A DNA stretch of 64,000 nucleotides from Gordonia tangerina (GTDB lineage: Bacteria; Actinomycetota; Actinomycetes; Mycobacteriales; Mycobacteriaceae). Positions 43,569 through 51,988 of this stretch are shown piece by piece. The stretch is taken from NCBI RefSeq assembly GCF_021556435.1, contig NZ_JAKGCU010000007.1, positions 62,001-126,000 on the forward strand, read 5' to 3'. How positions within the stretch are numbered: the stretch's first letter is position 1; the number at the start of each line of letters is the position of its first letter. Made by a program: the position numbers and the translations under genes. The notes beneath the pieces are model-generated. The model was not told where the DNA came from. It saw only the letters and a program-made list of their open reading frames with translations, and ran no database searches.

Positions 43569-44806
43569 TGACCGATACCGCCACGGGGACGGGTATGGAG
43601 CATCTCGTCCCGTTCGATCCGTATGCCTATGACTTTCACGAGGATCCGTATCCGACGTACGCTCGGCTCCGGGACGAGGCGCCTGTCTACTACAACGCGG
43701 AGATGAACTTCTGGGCGCTGGCCAAACATTCCGATGTGCGCACGGGGTTTCGCGACAGTGTGAACCTGTCCAACGCGTGGGGCGTGTCGATGGACCCGTC
43801 GTCGTATGGGCCGGACGCACACAAGTCAATGTCGTTCTTGGCGATGGACGACCCGAAGCACATGCGCATCCGGAAGCTGGTGTCCAAGGGGTTCACGCCA
43901 CGGCGCGTCAACGACCTCACAGATCGGATCACCGCACTGACACAGCAACATTGGGACAGATGTCTCGAGATGGGCGAGTTCGACTACGTCGAGGACTTCG
44001 CCGGCCTGCTCCCGATGGACGTCGTCTCCGAACTGCTGGGGGTCCCCGAGGCCGATCGCGCCTTCCTGCGGCAGCAGTCGGATCTGCTGCTGCATCGCGA
44101 AGAGGGTGTGCTCGACATCCCCGAGGCCGCCGTCTACGCCTATATCGAACTGCACAAGTACTACACCGAACTCATCGCCGAACGCCGGAACAATCTCGGC
44201 GAGGATCTGGTGTCGGCGTTGATCGCCGCCGAGATCGACGACGACGAGACCGGCGAGAAGACCAGCCTCACCGAGGACGAGATCGTCGGCTTCATGGTGC
44301 TGATGGTGGTCGCCGGCAACGAGACCACGACCAAACTGCTTGCCAACGCACTGTATTGGGCCTGGCGCAATCCGGCCGAACTCGCCAAGGTGATCGCCGA
44401 CGAGGACATGGTGCCCGACTGGACCGAGGAGACCCTCAGATACGACAACTCGACGCAGATGGTGCTGCGCAAAGTCGCCGCCGACACCACTTTCGGTGAC
44501 ATCACCATCCCGGAGGGTGATCGGGTGCTGCTGCTCGTCGGTTCGGCCAACCGGGACGACGAGGTCTTCGACAACGCCGATCGGTACCAGATCGGCCGCG
44601 ACTGCAGCCAAGCGCTGATGAGCTTCGGCATGGGGACCCACTTCTGTCTCGGCGCGCACCTCGCGCGACTCGAATCGAACATCGGTCTGTCCGAGGTGGT
44701 TCGCACCATCAAGTCGGTGGACATCGACATGGATCGTGCCGTCCGCGTCCACTCGGTGAATGTTCGTGGCTTCGCCCAACTACCCGTGAAAGTGCAGGTG
44801 CGCTGA
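43568..44806 (+). CDS. Cytochrome P450, CYP123-like
   Basis: A 412-residue soluble P450. The I-helix oxygen-binding motif is VVAGNETTTKLLA, the K-helix ExxR is EETLRYDNS, and the heme loop is FGMGTHFCLGAHLARLE with ligand Cys360. It is placed between the TetR and SDR genes exactly as cyp123 (Rv0766c) is in M. tuberculosis, next to cyp51 and a [3Fe-4S] ferredoxin. The start ATG overlaps the TetR stop (TGATG) and has GGAGAAG upstream. The substrate is unknown; the family link to CYP51 locus sterol or lipid substrates is an inference. Confidence 0.9.
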   Translation: MTDTATGTGMEHLVPFDPYAYDFHEDPYPTYARLRDEAPVYYNAEMNFWALAKHSDVRTGFRDSVNLSNAWGVSMDPSSYGPDAHKSMSFLAMDDPKHMRIRKLVSKGFTPRRVNDLTDRITALTQQHWDRCLEMGEFDYVEDFAGLLPMDVVSELLGVPEADRAFLRQQSDLLLHREEGVLDIPEAAVYAYIELHKYYTELIAERRNNLGEDLVSALIAAEIDDDETGEKTSLTEDEIVGFMVLMVVAGNETTTKLLANALYWAWRNPAELAKVIADEDMVPDWTEETLRYDNSTQMVLRKVAADTTFGDITIPEGDRVLLLVGSANRDDEVFDNADRYQIGRDCSQALMSFGMGTHFCLGAHLARLESNIGLSEVVRTIKSVDIDMDRAVRVHSVNVRGFAQLPVKVQVR

Positions 44807-45594
44807 TGGCATTCATCCCTCATCCGGACAGACGACCGGTGCTGATCGCCGGTGCGTCCTCGGGTATCGGCGCAGCGACCGCCGAATATCTGGCCGACGC
44901 AGGCTATCCGGTCGCACTCGCAGCCCGGCGCGTGGACAAGTGCCACGAGATCGCCGAGAAGATCACCGCCAATGGTGGTGAGGCGGTGGCGGTCCCGCTC
45001 GACGTGACCGACGAACAATCCGTCGTCGACTGCGTGGCGAAGGCGCAGGCAGCCCTGGGGCCAATCGAGATCGCGGTCTCCGGTGCGGGTGACCTCGCGA
45101 TCGGACTCTCCTACGAGACGTCGCCCGAGGAGTTCGCGTCGCAGGTGAACATCCACCTCGTCGGCGCACACCGCATCTACCGTGCGGTGGTCCCGGACAT
45201 GATCGAACGCGGACGCGGTGACTTCGTGTTCATCGGTTCGGATGTGGCGCTGCATCCGCGACCCTGGTCGTCGGCCTACGTGGCGGCGAAGTCGGGTATC
45301 GACGGCCTGGTCGCGACCGTGCAGCTGGAACTCGAAGGAACCGGCGTGCGGGCCAGCATCATCCGGCCGGGCCAGACCATCACCGGCATGGGTATGAACC
45401 TGGATCAGAAATCCACCGACGCCATGCTCAACGACTGGATCAGACACGGCCTCGCTCGGCATGGGAACTTCCTTGCCCCCGAACACCTTGCGCAGGGGAT
45501 CGGCGCCATCGTCGCGATGCCGCGCGGGGCGCACATGCGCGTGGTGGAGATCGAGGCCGAAGGAGCATTGACCAAGAAGGGAACCGACGCATGA
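44806..45594 (+). CDS. Short-chain dehydrogenase/reductase (Rv0765c-like)
   Basis: A 262-residue SDR: VLIAGASSGIGAATAEYLA, ARRVDKCHE after strand 2 (basic, favouring NADP), VSGAGDLAIG, Ser in VFIGSDVA, and YxxxK in SAYVAAKSGI. Its start overlaps the P450 stop by one base (TGATG) and its stop overlaps the cyp51 start by four (ATGA). The tight coupling and synteny with Rv0765c suggest it processes a P450 product or substrate in the same pathway. Confidence 0.89.
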   Translation: MAFIPHPDRRPVLIAGASSGIGAATAEYLADAGYPVALAARRVDKCHEIAEKITANGGEAVAVPLDVTDEQSVVDCVAKAQAALGPIEIAVSGAGDLAIGLSYETSPEEFASQVNIHLVGAHRIYRAVVPDMIERGRGDFVFIGSDVALHPRPWSSAYVAAKSGIDGLVATVQLELEGTGVRASIIRPGQTITGMGMNLDQKSTDAMLNDWIRHGLARHGNFLAPEHLAQGIGAIVAMPRGAHMRVVEIEAEGALTKKGTDA

Positions 45595-46934
45595 CCGCAC
45601 TCACCAAACCCCAGCGCGTCTCCGGCGGGGACGGCGAACACGGCCACCTCGACGAACTCGCCTCCGACCCCATCGGACTGTTCTGGCGGGTCCGCGACGA
45701 GTGTGGCGATGTGGGCCAGTTCCAGCTCGCCGACCGGGAGGTGGTCCTCGTCTCCGGTGCACTTGCCAATGAGGAGTTCTTCCGCGCGCCGGAAGAAGAT
45801 CTCGACCAGGCGGCCGCCTACCCGTTCATGACGCCGGTGTTCGGGGAGGGCGTCGTCTTCGACACCAGCCCCGAAGAGCGCTCCAAGGCCATCCACAACT
45901 CGGCGCTCAAGGGCCCGCACATGAAGCAGCACGCGGTGACCATCCCGAACGAGGTCGAACGCATCATCGCCGACTGGGGTGACGAAGGCGAGATCGACCT
46001 GCTCGAGTTCTTCGCCGAACTCACGCTGTACACGTCGTCGGCGTGCCTGATCGGCCGCAAGTTCCGCGAGCGGCTCAACGGACACATCGCGCACCTGTTC
46101 CACGACCTGGAGAAGGGCACCGACCCGATCGCCTACGTCGACTACAACGCCGACATCGAAAGCTTCCGCAAGCGCGACGAGGCCCGAGCCGAGTTGGTGG
46201 AGTTCATCCAGGGCGTGATGGACGAGCGGATCGCGAATCCGACTGAGAACAAAGAAGATCGCGACCTGATGGATGTTCTCGTCCAGGTCGGATTCGACGC
46301 CAACACCATCACCGGGATGTTCATCTCGATGATGTTCGCCGGCCACCACACCACCTCAGGAACCGCAGCGTGGACGCTGATCGAATTGTTGCGCAACCCC
46401 GACTACATGGGGCGCGTGTACGCCGAACTCGACGAGATCTACGGCGACACCCCCGACGGCGAACGGCCCGAATACACTTTTGCCCACACCCGGCAGATGC
46501 CGCAGTTGGAGAATGCGCTCAAGGAGGCCCTGCGGCTGCACCCACCGCTGATCATCCTGATGCGTGTGGTGCAGAACGACTTCCACATCGAGGACTTCGA
46601 GATCACGGCAGGTCAGTCGATCGCGGTGTCCCCGGCCATCTCCAACCGGCTACCCGAGGACTTCCCCGAGCCGGACACCTTCGATCCGGATCGCTATGAC
46701 AAGCCCCGGCAGGAGGACCTGGTGAACCGGTGGACGTGGATTCCGTTCGGTGCCGGCCGCCATCGTTGCGTCGGGGCGCAGTTCGCGATCATGCAGCTCA
46801 AGGCGATCTTCTCGGTACTGTTCCAGAACTACGAGTTCGAGATGCTGCAGCCGTCGGAGACCTACCGCAATGATCATTCCAAGATGGTCGTTCAGCTGCA
46901 GCAGCCGTGCCGTGTGAAGTACCGGAGGCGGTGA
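45591..46934 (+). CDS. cyp51: Sterol 14-alpha-demethylase-type cytochrome P450, CYP51
   Basis: A 447-residue P450 closely resembling mycobacterial CYP51 from memory along its length: RVSGGDGEHGHLDEL, FRAPEEDLDQAAAYPFMTPV, GEGVVFDTSPEER, the I-helix FISMMFAGHHTTSGTAAWTL, ExxR in LKEALRLHPPL, and heme loop FGAGRHRCVGAQFAIMQ with Cys393. It has HTTSG where the M. tuberculosis protein has HTSSG. CYP51 removes the 14-alpha methyl of sterols with three O2 and NADPH. Bacteria of this group do not normally synthesise sterols, so the physiological substrate is open. The adjacent ferredoxin is its likely electron donor. Confidence 0.95.
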   Translation: MTALTKPQRVSGGDGEHGHLDELASDPIGLFWRVRDECGDVGQFQLADREVVLVSGALANEEFFRAPEEDLDQAAAYPFMTPVFGEGVVFDTSPEERSKAIHNSALKGPHMKQHAVTIPNEVERIIADWGDEGEIDLLEFFAELTLYTSSACLIGRKFRERLNGHIAHLFHDLEKGTDPIAYVDYNADIESFRKRDEARAELVEFIQGVMDERIANPTENKEDRDLMDVLVQVGFDANTITGMFISMMFAGHHTTSGTAAWTLIELLRNPDYMGRVYAELDEIYGDTPDGERPEYTFAHTRQMPQLENALKEALRLHPPLIILMRVVQNDFHIEDFEITAGQSIAVSPAISNRLPEDFPEPDTFDPDRYDKPRQEDLVNRWTWIPFGAGRHRCVGAQFAIMQLKAIFSVLFQNYEFEMLQPSETYRNDHSKMVVQLQQPCRVKYRRR

Positions 46935-47135
<201 letters not shown>

Positions 47136-47150
47136 GTGGAGAGACGCGAC

Positions 47151-47693
47151 ATGCCTTTTGATCGTGCCGAACTGGAAGAGATGAAACAGCGTTGGCTGGC
47201 CGCCAACGTCGAGGCGGAGAAGGCCGGCGACTGGAAACCGCTGGCGGAGTTCTACACCGAAGACGCCACCTACGGGTGGAATTACGGCCCCGACAAAGAT
47301 TTCATGGCCGTCGGACGCGACGAGATCCGCGACATCGCACTCGGCCAGGAGATGGAGGGCCTCGAAGGTTGGGAGTATCCGTATCAGGCGTGGGTGATCG
47401 ACGATCAGACCGGCGACATGATCGGTTTCTGGAAGCAGGTGTATCAGGGCACCCGCGAGGACGGCACCAACTACGCCCTCGAGGGTATTCAGGGCAGCTG
47501 GTTCAAGTACGCCGGTAACTTCCAGTTCTCCTGGCAGCGCGACTTCTTCGACTACGGGAACGTGTCGGCGCTGTTCATCGAGATGCTGAAGAACAACGCG
47601 ATGAGTGACGGCATGCTCAAGCGGATCGAGAAGGCCACCGGCGATCAGCCGGGCTGGTATCCGTTCGGCAAGGCGCCCGTCGAGTTCTGGTGA
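47151..47693 (+). CDS. NTF2/SnoaL-like protein
   Basis: A 180-residue protein. The N-terminal part (EEMKQRWLAANVEAEKAGDW, then KPLAEFYTEDATYGWNYGPD) and central strands (FMAVGRDEIRDIALG) fit the cone-shaped NTF2/SnoaL fold used by ketosteroid isomerases, polyketide cyclases and limonene-epoxide-hydrolase relatives. The C-terminal about 60 residues (SWQRDFFDYGNVSALFIEML) form an extension. ATG 47151 has GGAGAG eight bases upstream. It follows the ferredoxin by 15 bases and is coupled by GTGA to the next gene. A cyclase, isomerase or hydratase acting on the CYP51-locus substrate is the natural guess. Confidence 0.78.
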   Translation: MPFDRAELEEMKQRWLAANVEAEKAGDWKPLAEFYTEDATYGWNYGPDKDFMAVGRDEIRDIALGQEMEGLEGWEYPYQAWVIDDQTGDMIGFWKQVYQGTREDGTNYALEGIQGSWFKYAGNFQFSWQRDFFDYGNVSALFIEMLKNNAMSDGMLKRIEKATGDQPGWYPFGKAPVEFW

Positions 47694-48970
47694 GCACTGA
47701 GATGACTACCTTAGCCCCGGCCTACCAAGGTCTGAGTCAGTCGCAACTCGCCGTCTTGGTGCCCGAACTCCTGCTCTCCGGGCAGTTGATCGACCGCAGT
47801 GGTATGGCACACCTGATCAGCGCCTTCGGGCGAGAAGTGATGGGGCAGGTCGCCATCGAGGAGTGGATGGCCGCCAGCCCCGTCTACACCCAGCGTATGC
47901 GCACCGCTCTCGGCATCGACGGCGACGGCGTCGAGGACATGTTCAAATGTCTGCAACTCGACATCGGTGCGCCACCACAGTTCATGGACTTTCGCTATGA
48001 GGTGACCGACAAGTACCACGGTTCCTTCTTCCTGCAGCACTGCGGCGCGTTGATGGACGTGGAACCGATGGGCGACGACTACGTCACCACGATGTGCCAC
48101 GACATCGAGGACCCGACTTTCGACGCCACTGCCATCGCCACGAACCGTCGGGCGCGCATCCGTCCGATCCACCGGCCGCCGCGACGGCCGGAAGGTCGTA
48201 CACCGCATTGTGAGTGGACAGTGACGATCGAGGACGACCGCGACGAACTGCCGTTGCCGTCCGATGCGCAGGAGATGTTCGGCACCCGAGCCGGGACGGT
48301 GACGCTCACCCCCATCGACGCGTCGGCGACAGACGGACTGGTCGACTACCGGGGACCGCTGCTCGCCGACCTCCAGTTCCGGGAGTGGTCACACACCGCG
48401 CTCGCCCGGATCGCCGAGGAGATCGCACTGCAGCACCAGCTGTTGTCGCTCGGCTTCCTCTGGTCGGTTCGTCGGCACGCGACCGATGAGGCCCAGGTGC
48501 GCGAAATCTACCGCAAACAGCTGACCGGCATCGCGGGATTGTCGGCCGACCGTCTGCGGCGGGCGCTGACGCTGGGCGCCGACGCGTCGGCCCTGGCGAC
48601 GGTGATCAACCTGCATCCGGTTCTCGGTCCGCTCGCCTACACCGGGGTGGCTGCCGAGGTGCGGGGGGACGACGTCATCGTTGTGGTGCCCACCGAGTCG
48701 GATGCGGCCGTCGACGGCGGCTGGATCGCGCTTCTCGATGCCGACCACGTCGAACCGCTGCAGGCGATCGCGACCGCGGTGGACGCATACTGGGCGGTGT
48801 CGTCGGCAACCGCTGCCGACGGAGTCACCGAGTTCGTGATGAGCAGAGGAGATGCCGCGCACCAGGAGTCAGGGGAGGTGGCGATCGCGCGATTCAGTTC
48901 GGGCGCCGACTTCGAGTTCACCGACCGTGGGCGATCGATTCCGATCACGCCGGTGGGTAGCGGTGTTTGA
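47690..48970 (+). CDS. Conserved-looking protein of unknown function in the cyp51 operon
   Basis: A 426-residue cytoplasmic protein with no signal peptide or membrane segment. The N-terminal 70 residues are helical (LAVLVPELLLSGQLIDRSGM). A central part contains FMDFRYEVTDKYHGSFFLQH, then CGALMDVEPMGDDYVTTMCHDIEDPTFDATA, shown in pieces, with Cys and His residues that could bind metal. It ends with several beta-rich segments. I do not recognise the family with confidence; the central HC.ALMDVEP..D motif faintly recalls the ATC-hydrolase family, but this is weak. It starts by GTGA overlap with the NTF2-like gene and overlaps the next SDR by 8 bases, so it is an integral operon member. Confidence 0.65.
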   Translation: MSTEMTTLAPAYQGLSQSQLAVLVPELLLSGQLIDRSGMAHLISAFGREVMGQVAIEEWMAASPVYTQRMRTALGIDGDGVEDMFKCLQLDIGAPPQFMDFRYEVTDKYHGSFFLQHCGALMDVEPMGDDYVTTMCHDIEDPTFDATAIATNRRARIRPIHRPPRRPEGRTPHCEWTVTIEDDRDELPLPSDAQEMFGTRAGTVTLTPIDASATDGLVDYRGPLLADLQFREWSHTALARIAEEIALQHQLLSLGFLWSVRRHATDEAQVREIYRKQLTGIAGLSADRLRRALTLGADASALATVINLHPVLGPLAYTGVAAEVRGDDVIVVVPTESDAAVDGGWIALLDADHVEPLQAIATAVDAYWAVSSATAADGVTEFVMSRGDAAHQESGEVAIARFSSGADFEFTDRGRSIPITPVGSGV

Positions 48971-49880
48971 TGACCCCGAGTCGGTGACCGCCCCCTGGCC
49001 GGGGGCGGGGGACCTGAGTCTCTCGGGTCGCGTTGCCGCGGTGGCCGGCGCGACCCGGGGGATCGGTCTGTCGGTGGCATACGCGCTCGCCGGACGAGGT
49101 GTGTCGGTGGTGATCAACGGTCGAGATCCGGTTGCCGTCGATGAGACCGTCACCGAGATCCGTGGCGGTGGTGGCTATGCGGTGGGCGTTGTCGGGTCGG
49201 CCGGTGACGACGGTGTGGCCCAGAAGATGGTCGATGCGGCGCTCTCGGAGTTCGGGGCGCTCGACATCGCCATCAACTGTGCCGGCATCGCCGAACCGCC
49301 GGGATCGACGATCCTGTCGATCAGCGCCGAGGAGTTCCGTGACCAGCTCGACGCACATCTGATGAGTGCATTTCATCTGATGCAGGCCGCCGGCCGGGTC
49401 TTCGCCGAACAGCAGACCGGGTCGATCGTCCTGACCGGGTCCGCGGCCTCGCTCGGGATGTTCGGGGGCAGTGGCTACCCGGCGGCCAAGGGCGGGGTCA
49501 ACGCCCTTGCGCTGGCCGCTGGTGCCGACCTCGCCGACCGTGGCGTCCGGGTGAACGTGGTGATGCCCGGTGCGAAGTCGCGGTTGTCGAGCGGTGACGA
49601 CTACGTGTCGCATATCGAGAGCCTGCATCGGCGAGGGATACTCGACGAGGTGACCCGGGACGCGGCGCTCGACCCTGCCCCGCCCGAGTACGTCGCCGCG
49701 CTCTACGTGTTCCTCGCCAGCGGCGCCGCACGACACGTCACCGGTCAAATATTCACCGCAGCAGGCGGTTTCATCGGGCGCTATGAGCCCCAGCAGGCGT
49801 CGTTCGTCGCCTACCGCGACCACAAGGACAGCGCCCCCTACACGCTGAGCGAACTCGCGGAGTTGCTGGGCACGAACTGA
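48963..49880 (+). CDS. Short-chain dehydrogenase/reductase
   Basis: A 305-residue SDR with an N-terminal extension of about 20 residues before RVAAVAGATRGIGLSVAYAL. Other features are VVINGRDP after strand 2, INCAGIAEPPG, Ser in VLTGSAAS, YxxxK in SGYPAAKGG, and a C-terminal extension (YEPQQASFVAYRDHKDSAPY) longer than in classical SDRs. The start is GTG 48963, within the end of the previous gene. It is the last gene of the eight-gene cyp51/cyp123 operon. It is convergent with the epimerase gene, 15 bases apart. Confidence 0.83.
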   Translation: MFDDPESVTAPWPGAGDLSLSGRVAAVAGATRGIGLSVAYALAGRGVSVVINGRDPVAVDETVTEIRGGGGYAVGVVGSAGDDGVAQKMVDAALSEFGALDIAINCAGIAEPPGSTILSISAEEFRDQLDAHLMSAFHLMQAAGRVFAEQQTGSIVLTGSAASLGMFGGSGYPAAKGGVNALALAAGADLADRGVRVNVVMPGAKSRLSSGDDYVSHIESLHRRGILDEVTRDAALDPAPPEYVAALYVFLASGAARHVTGQIFTAAGGFIGRYEPQQASFVAYRDHKDSAPYTLSELAELLGTN

Positions 49881-49895
49881 TGTGAGGGGTGGGCG

Positions 49896-50906
49896 TCACG
49901 AAGGGCCGGCACCTGCAGCCGTTCGCCGCGCCGCGAGGTCGAGCCAGAACCGCGCCCCCGCACGCACGGCATCGGCCACCGGTGCCGGCTCCCAACCGAG
50001 TTCGCGCACCGCCTTGCGGTGATCCATCTGCGACATCTGGTGCATCAGCCGTACGGTCTGCACGCTGAGCTTGGGTGTGGCACCGGTCAGTCGGCTGCGC
50101 AAGGAGCCCACCGCACCGATCGCATACATCGTCGGTTTGTGCAACACCAGACGGGGTTCTCGACGACCGGCGATGCCGGCTGCGATGGACACGACCTCGT
50201 CGAGGTCGATCTGCGACTCGGCGATGATGTAGCGTTCGCCGACGCGGCCCTTGTCGGCGGCGAGACGGAGCGCGGCGGCGGCATCGTCGACACCCACCGA
50301 TTCGGTGCGCATCCCGCGAACGGTGAAGGGCAGTTTGCCCAGCGCGGCGCCCGCGACGAACGACCCGTGCGGGGTGGGCAGGTAGTCGCCAGGGCCGTAG
50401 GTGTTGGCCACGCACAGCGCGACGACCGGCACCCGGCCGTCGCGTCCGTAACCCAGGGCGACGTCCTCGCCGGCGACCCGGGACCGGATGTAATCGTTCG
50501 CCTCGTGGTGCCAGTTGAACTCGTCGGTCTCGTCGACGATGGCGTCCGGACGGCGTCCGATCGTCGCGATGCTGCTGGTGAACACGAATTTTCGCAGGTC
50601 GGCACGGGCGGCGACGTCAAGCACCGAACGCACCCCGTCAACATTGGTTCGATCCAACACCGAGCCATCGGTGAGCCAGGCGCGCGCGTCTACCGCGCAG
50701 TGGTACACCACCTCGCAGCCCGACATCGCCGACGCCAGCGCGTCGCTGTCGAACAGGTCGCCGACCACCCGCTCCACATCGAGATCGTCGATGGCCCGGG
50801 TGTTGCTGGTCGCGCGCACCAGAACCCGCACGTGTTCGCCGGATTCGACCAACTGCCGCGTCACCCGGGAGCCGAGGAAACCGGTCGCCCCGATCACCAG
50901 TTTCAC
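49896..50906 (-). CDS. NAD-dependent epimerase/3-beta-HSD-like extended SDR
   Basis: A 336-residue extended SDR: cofactor motif LVIGATGFLGSRVTRQL, VVGDLFDSDALASAMSGCEVV in part, Ser in VFTSSIATIG, then YIRSRVAGEDVAL where the YxxxK motif would be. Lysine is replaced by arginine (Tyr-Ile-Arg-Ser-Arg). The substrate-domain segment is NTYGPGDYLPTPHG. Relatives act on nucleotide sugars, flavonoids or 3-beta-hydroxysteroids. It is the last gene of the minus-strand operon behind the KstR-like box, overlapping the phosphotransferase stop/start by 4 bases. Confidence 0.83.
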   Translation of the reverse strand: MKLVIGATGFLGSRVTRQLVESGEHVRVLVRATSNTRAIDDLDVERVVGDLFDSDALASAMSGCEVVYHCAVDARAWLTDGSVLDRTNVDGVRSVLDVAARADLRKFVFTSSIATIGRRPDAIVDETDEFNWHHEANDYIRSRVAGEDVALGYGRDGRVPVVALCVANTYGPGDYLPTPHGSFVAGAALGKLPFTVRGMRTESVGVDDAAAALRLAADKGRVGERYIIAESQIDLDEVVSIAAGIAGRREPRLVLHKPTMYAIGAVGSLRSRLTGATPKLSVQTVRLMHQMSQMDHRKAVRELGWEPAPVADAVRAGARFWLDLAARRTAAGAGPS

Positions 50907-51988
50907 CCCGACGATCCGCTCGCATGATCGGCGACGGCTGCGGCACCCCGCGACAACATGGTCGCGAACATGCGATCACCACGCTCGGTGGGCTGCGCCG
51001 CGCCCGCGCCGAACACCACCAGCAGCAGCGTGTGCAGCAGGCCGTCGACGTAATCGTTCCAGCACTGCGCTGCCGAGTAGTCGGCGATCCCGCGTGTGCA
51101 CAGTGCGTCGTGGTAGGCGCTCACGATGGCTCGTTCATGAGCGCGCCGGTCCGTGACCGACAGACTCGTAGAGACCAGAAATGCGATGTCACGCAAGGGG
51201 GGACCGGCGGCAATGGTCTGCCAGTCGACCACCGTGGCCGTTCCGTCCGGATCGAACAGGATGTTGTCGAGCCGCAGGTCGGAGTGGATGATCGTGTACG
51301 GCTGGTCGGATGCGACGAGCCAGTCGTGTGCGTGCGCCACGAGATGGTCGAGGGCTGCAGAGTCCGGCCCCGTCGGCGCGAACCGCTCGCGGAAGGTGTC
51401 CGCCATCGGGACGAGGAACTCCTGCATCATGTCCGCGTCCTCGGCGGTGGGCAAGTTCAGGCCGGCTTCGGTGAGCAGCGTTTCATCGCACCACCGGGGT
51501 GCGTGCAGGCCGGCGGCGGCAACGGCAACCGCGGTGACGGCCTGCGGATCGGCGCCGGCGATCTGATCACCCTGCTCCGCCGGGGCCATGTCCTCGAGGA
51601 GCAGCACGAACTCGCTTCCCGCATCGGAGATCACCGCCGCGTATGCGCGTGGAGTGGGGACGTCGACTGTCGGGGCGATGTCGGCGTAGAAGGCAACTTC
51701 GTTGCGGAATGCGCCCACTGCGAACGTGCGTTGGTCGAGTGGGCCGGTGGCGATCTTGGCGACCATGGTTGTCGGGAGCGTCGCGTCGTTGATCGCGTAG
51801 GTGAGCGACAACCGGAACGAACTGGCCATCTGACCGGAACCGACCGGAGATGCCGACACCGAAGCCACCGTCGCCACGTGACCGGCCGAACGCAGCACAC
51901 CGGTGAGGAAGTCGGCGGTGACCGCGTCGACATCGGTGGGGATCAACCCCGGTTTCGAGGGCGATGGACTCACCCCGCTCCCGGTCAT
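50903..51988 (-). CDS. Aminoglycoside phosphotransferase-family (APH/ACAD10-like) kinase
   Basis: A 361-residue protein-kinase-like fold enzyme. The N-lobe contains GSGQMASSFRLSLTY and the ATP-binding lysine in TTMVAKIAT, followed by NEVAFYADIA. The catalytic loop is IIHSDLRLDNILFD and the metal-binding aspartate is in ATVVDWQ. Members near acyl-CoA genes (ACAD10/11-like) phosphorylate 4-hydroxyacyl-CoAs; resistance enzymes are the other branch. Its neighbours, acyl-CoA ligase and LLM oxidoreductase, favour the lipid role. It starts by ATGA overlap with the LLM gene. Confidence 0.82.
   Translation of the reverse strand: MTGSGVSPSPSKPGLIPTDVDAVTADFLTGVLRSAGHVATVASVSASPVGSGQMASSFRLSLTYAINDATLPTTMVAKIATGPLDQRTFAVGAFRNEVAFYADIAPTVDVPTPRAYAAVISDAGSEFVLLLEDMAPAEQGDQIAGADPQAVTAVAVAAAGLHAPRWCDETLLTEAGLNLPTAEDADMMQEFLVPMADTFRERFAPTGPDSAALDHLVAHAHDWLVASDQPYTIIHSDLRLDNILFDPDGTATVVDWQTIAAGPPLRDIAFLVSTSLSVTDRRAHERAIVSAYHDALCTRGIADYSAAQCWNDYVDGLLHTLLLVVFGAGAAQPTERGDRMFATMLSRGAAAVADHASGSSG

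Noticed and set aside
49881-49895. A hairpin terminator in the 15-base gap between the convergent SDR and epimerase genes.
   Set aside because: Only a 4-base GTGA/TCAC pairing could be drawn, which is too weak to call.
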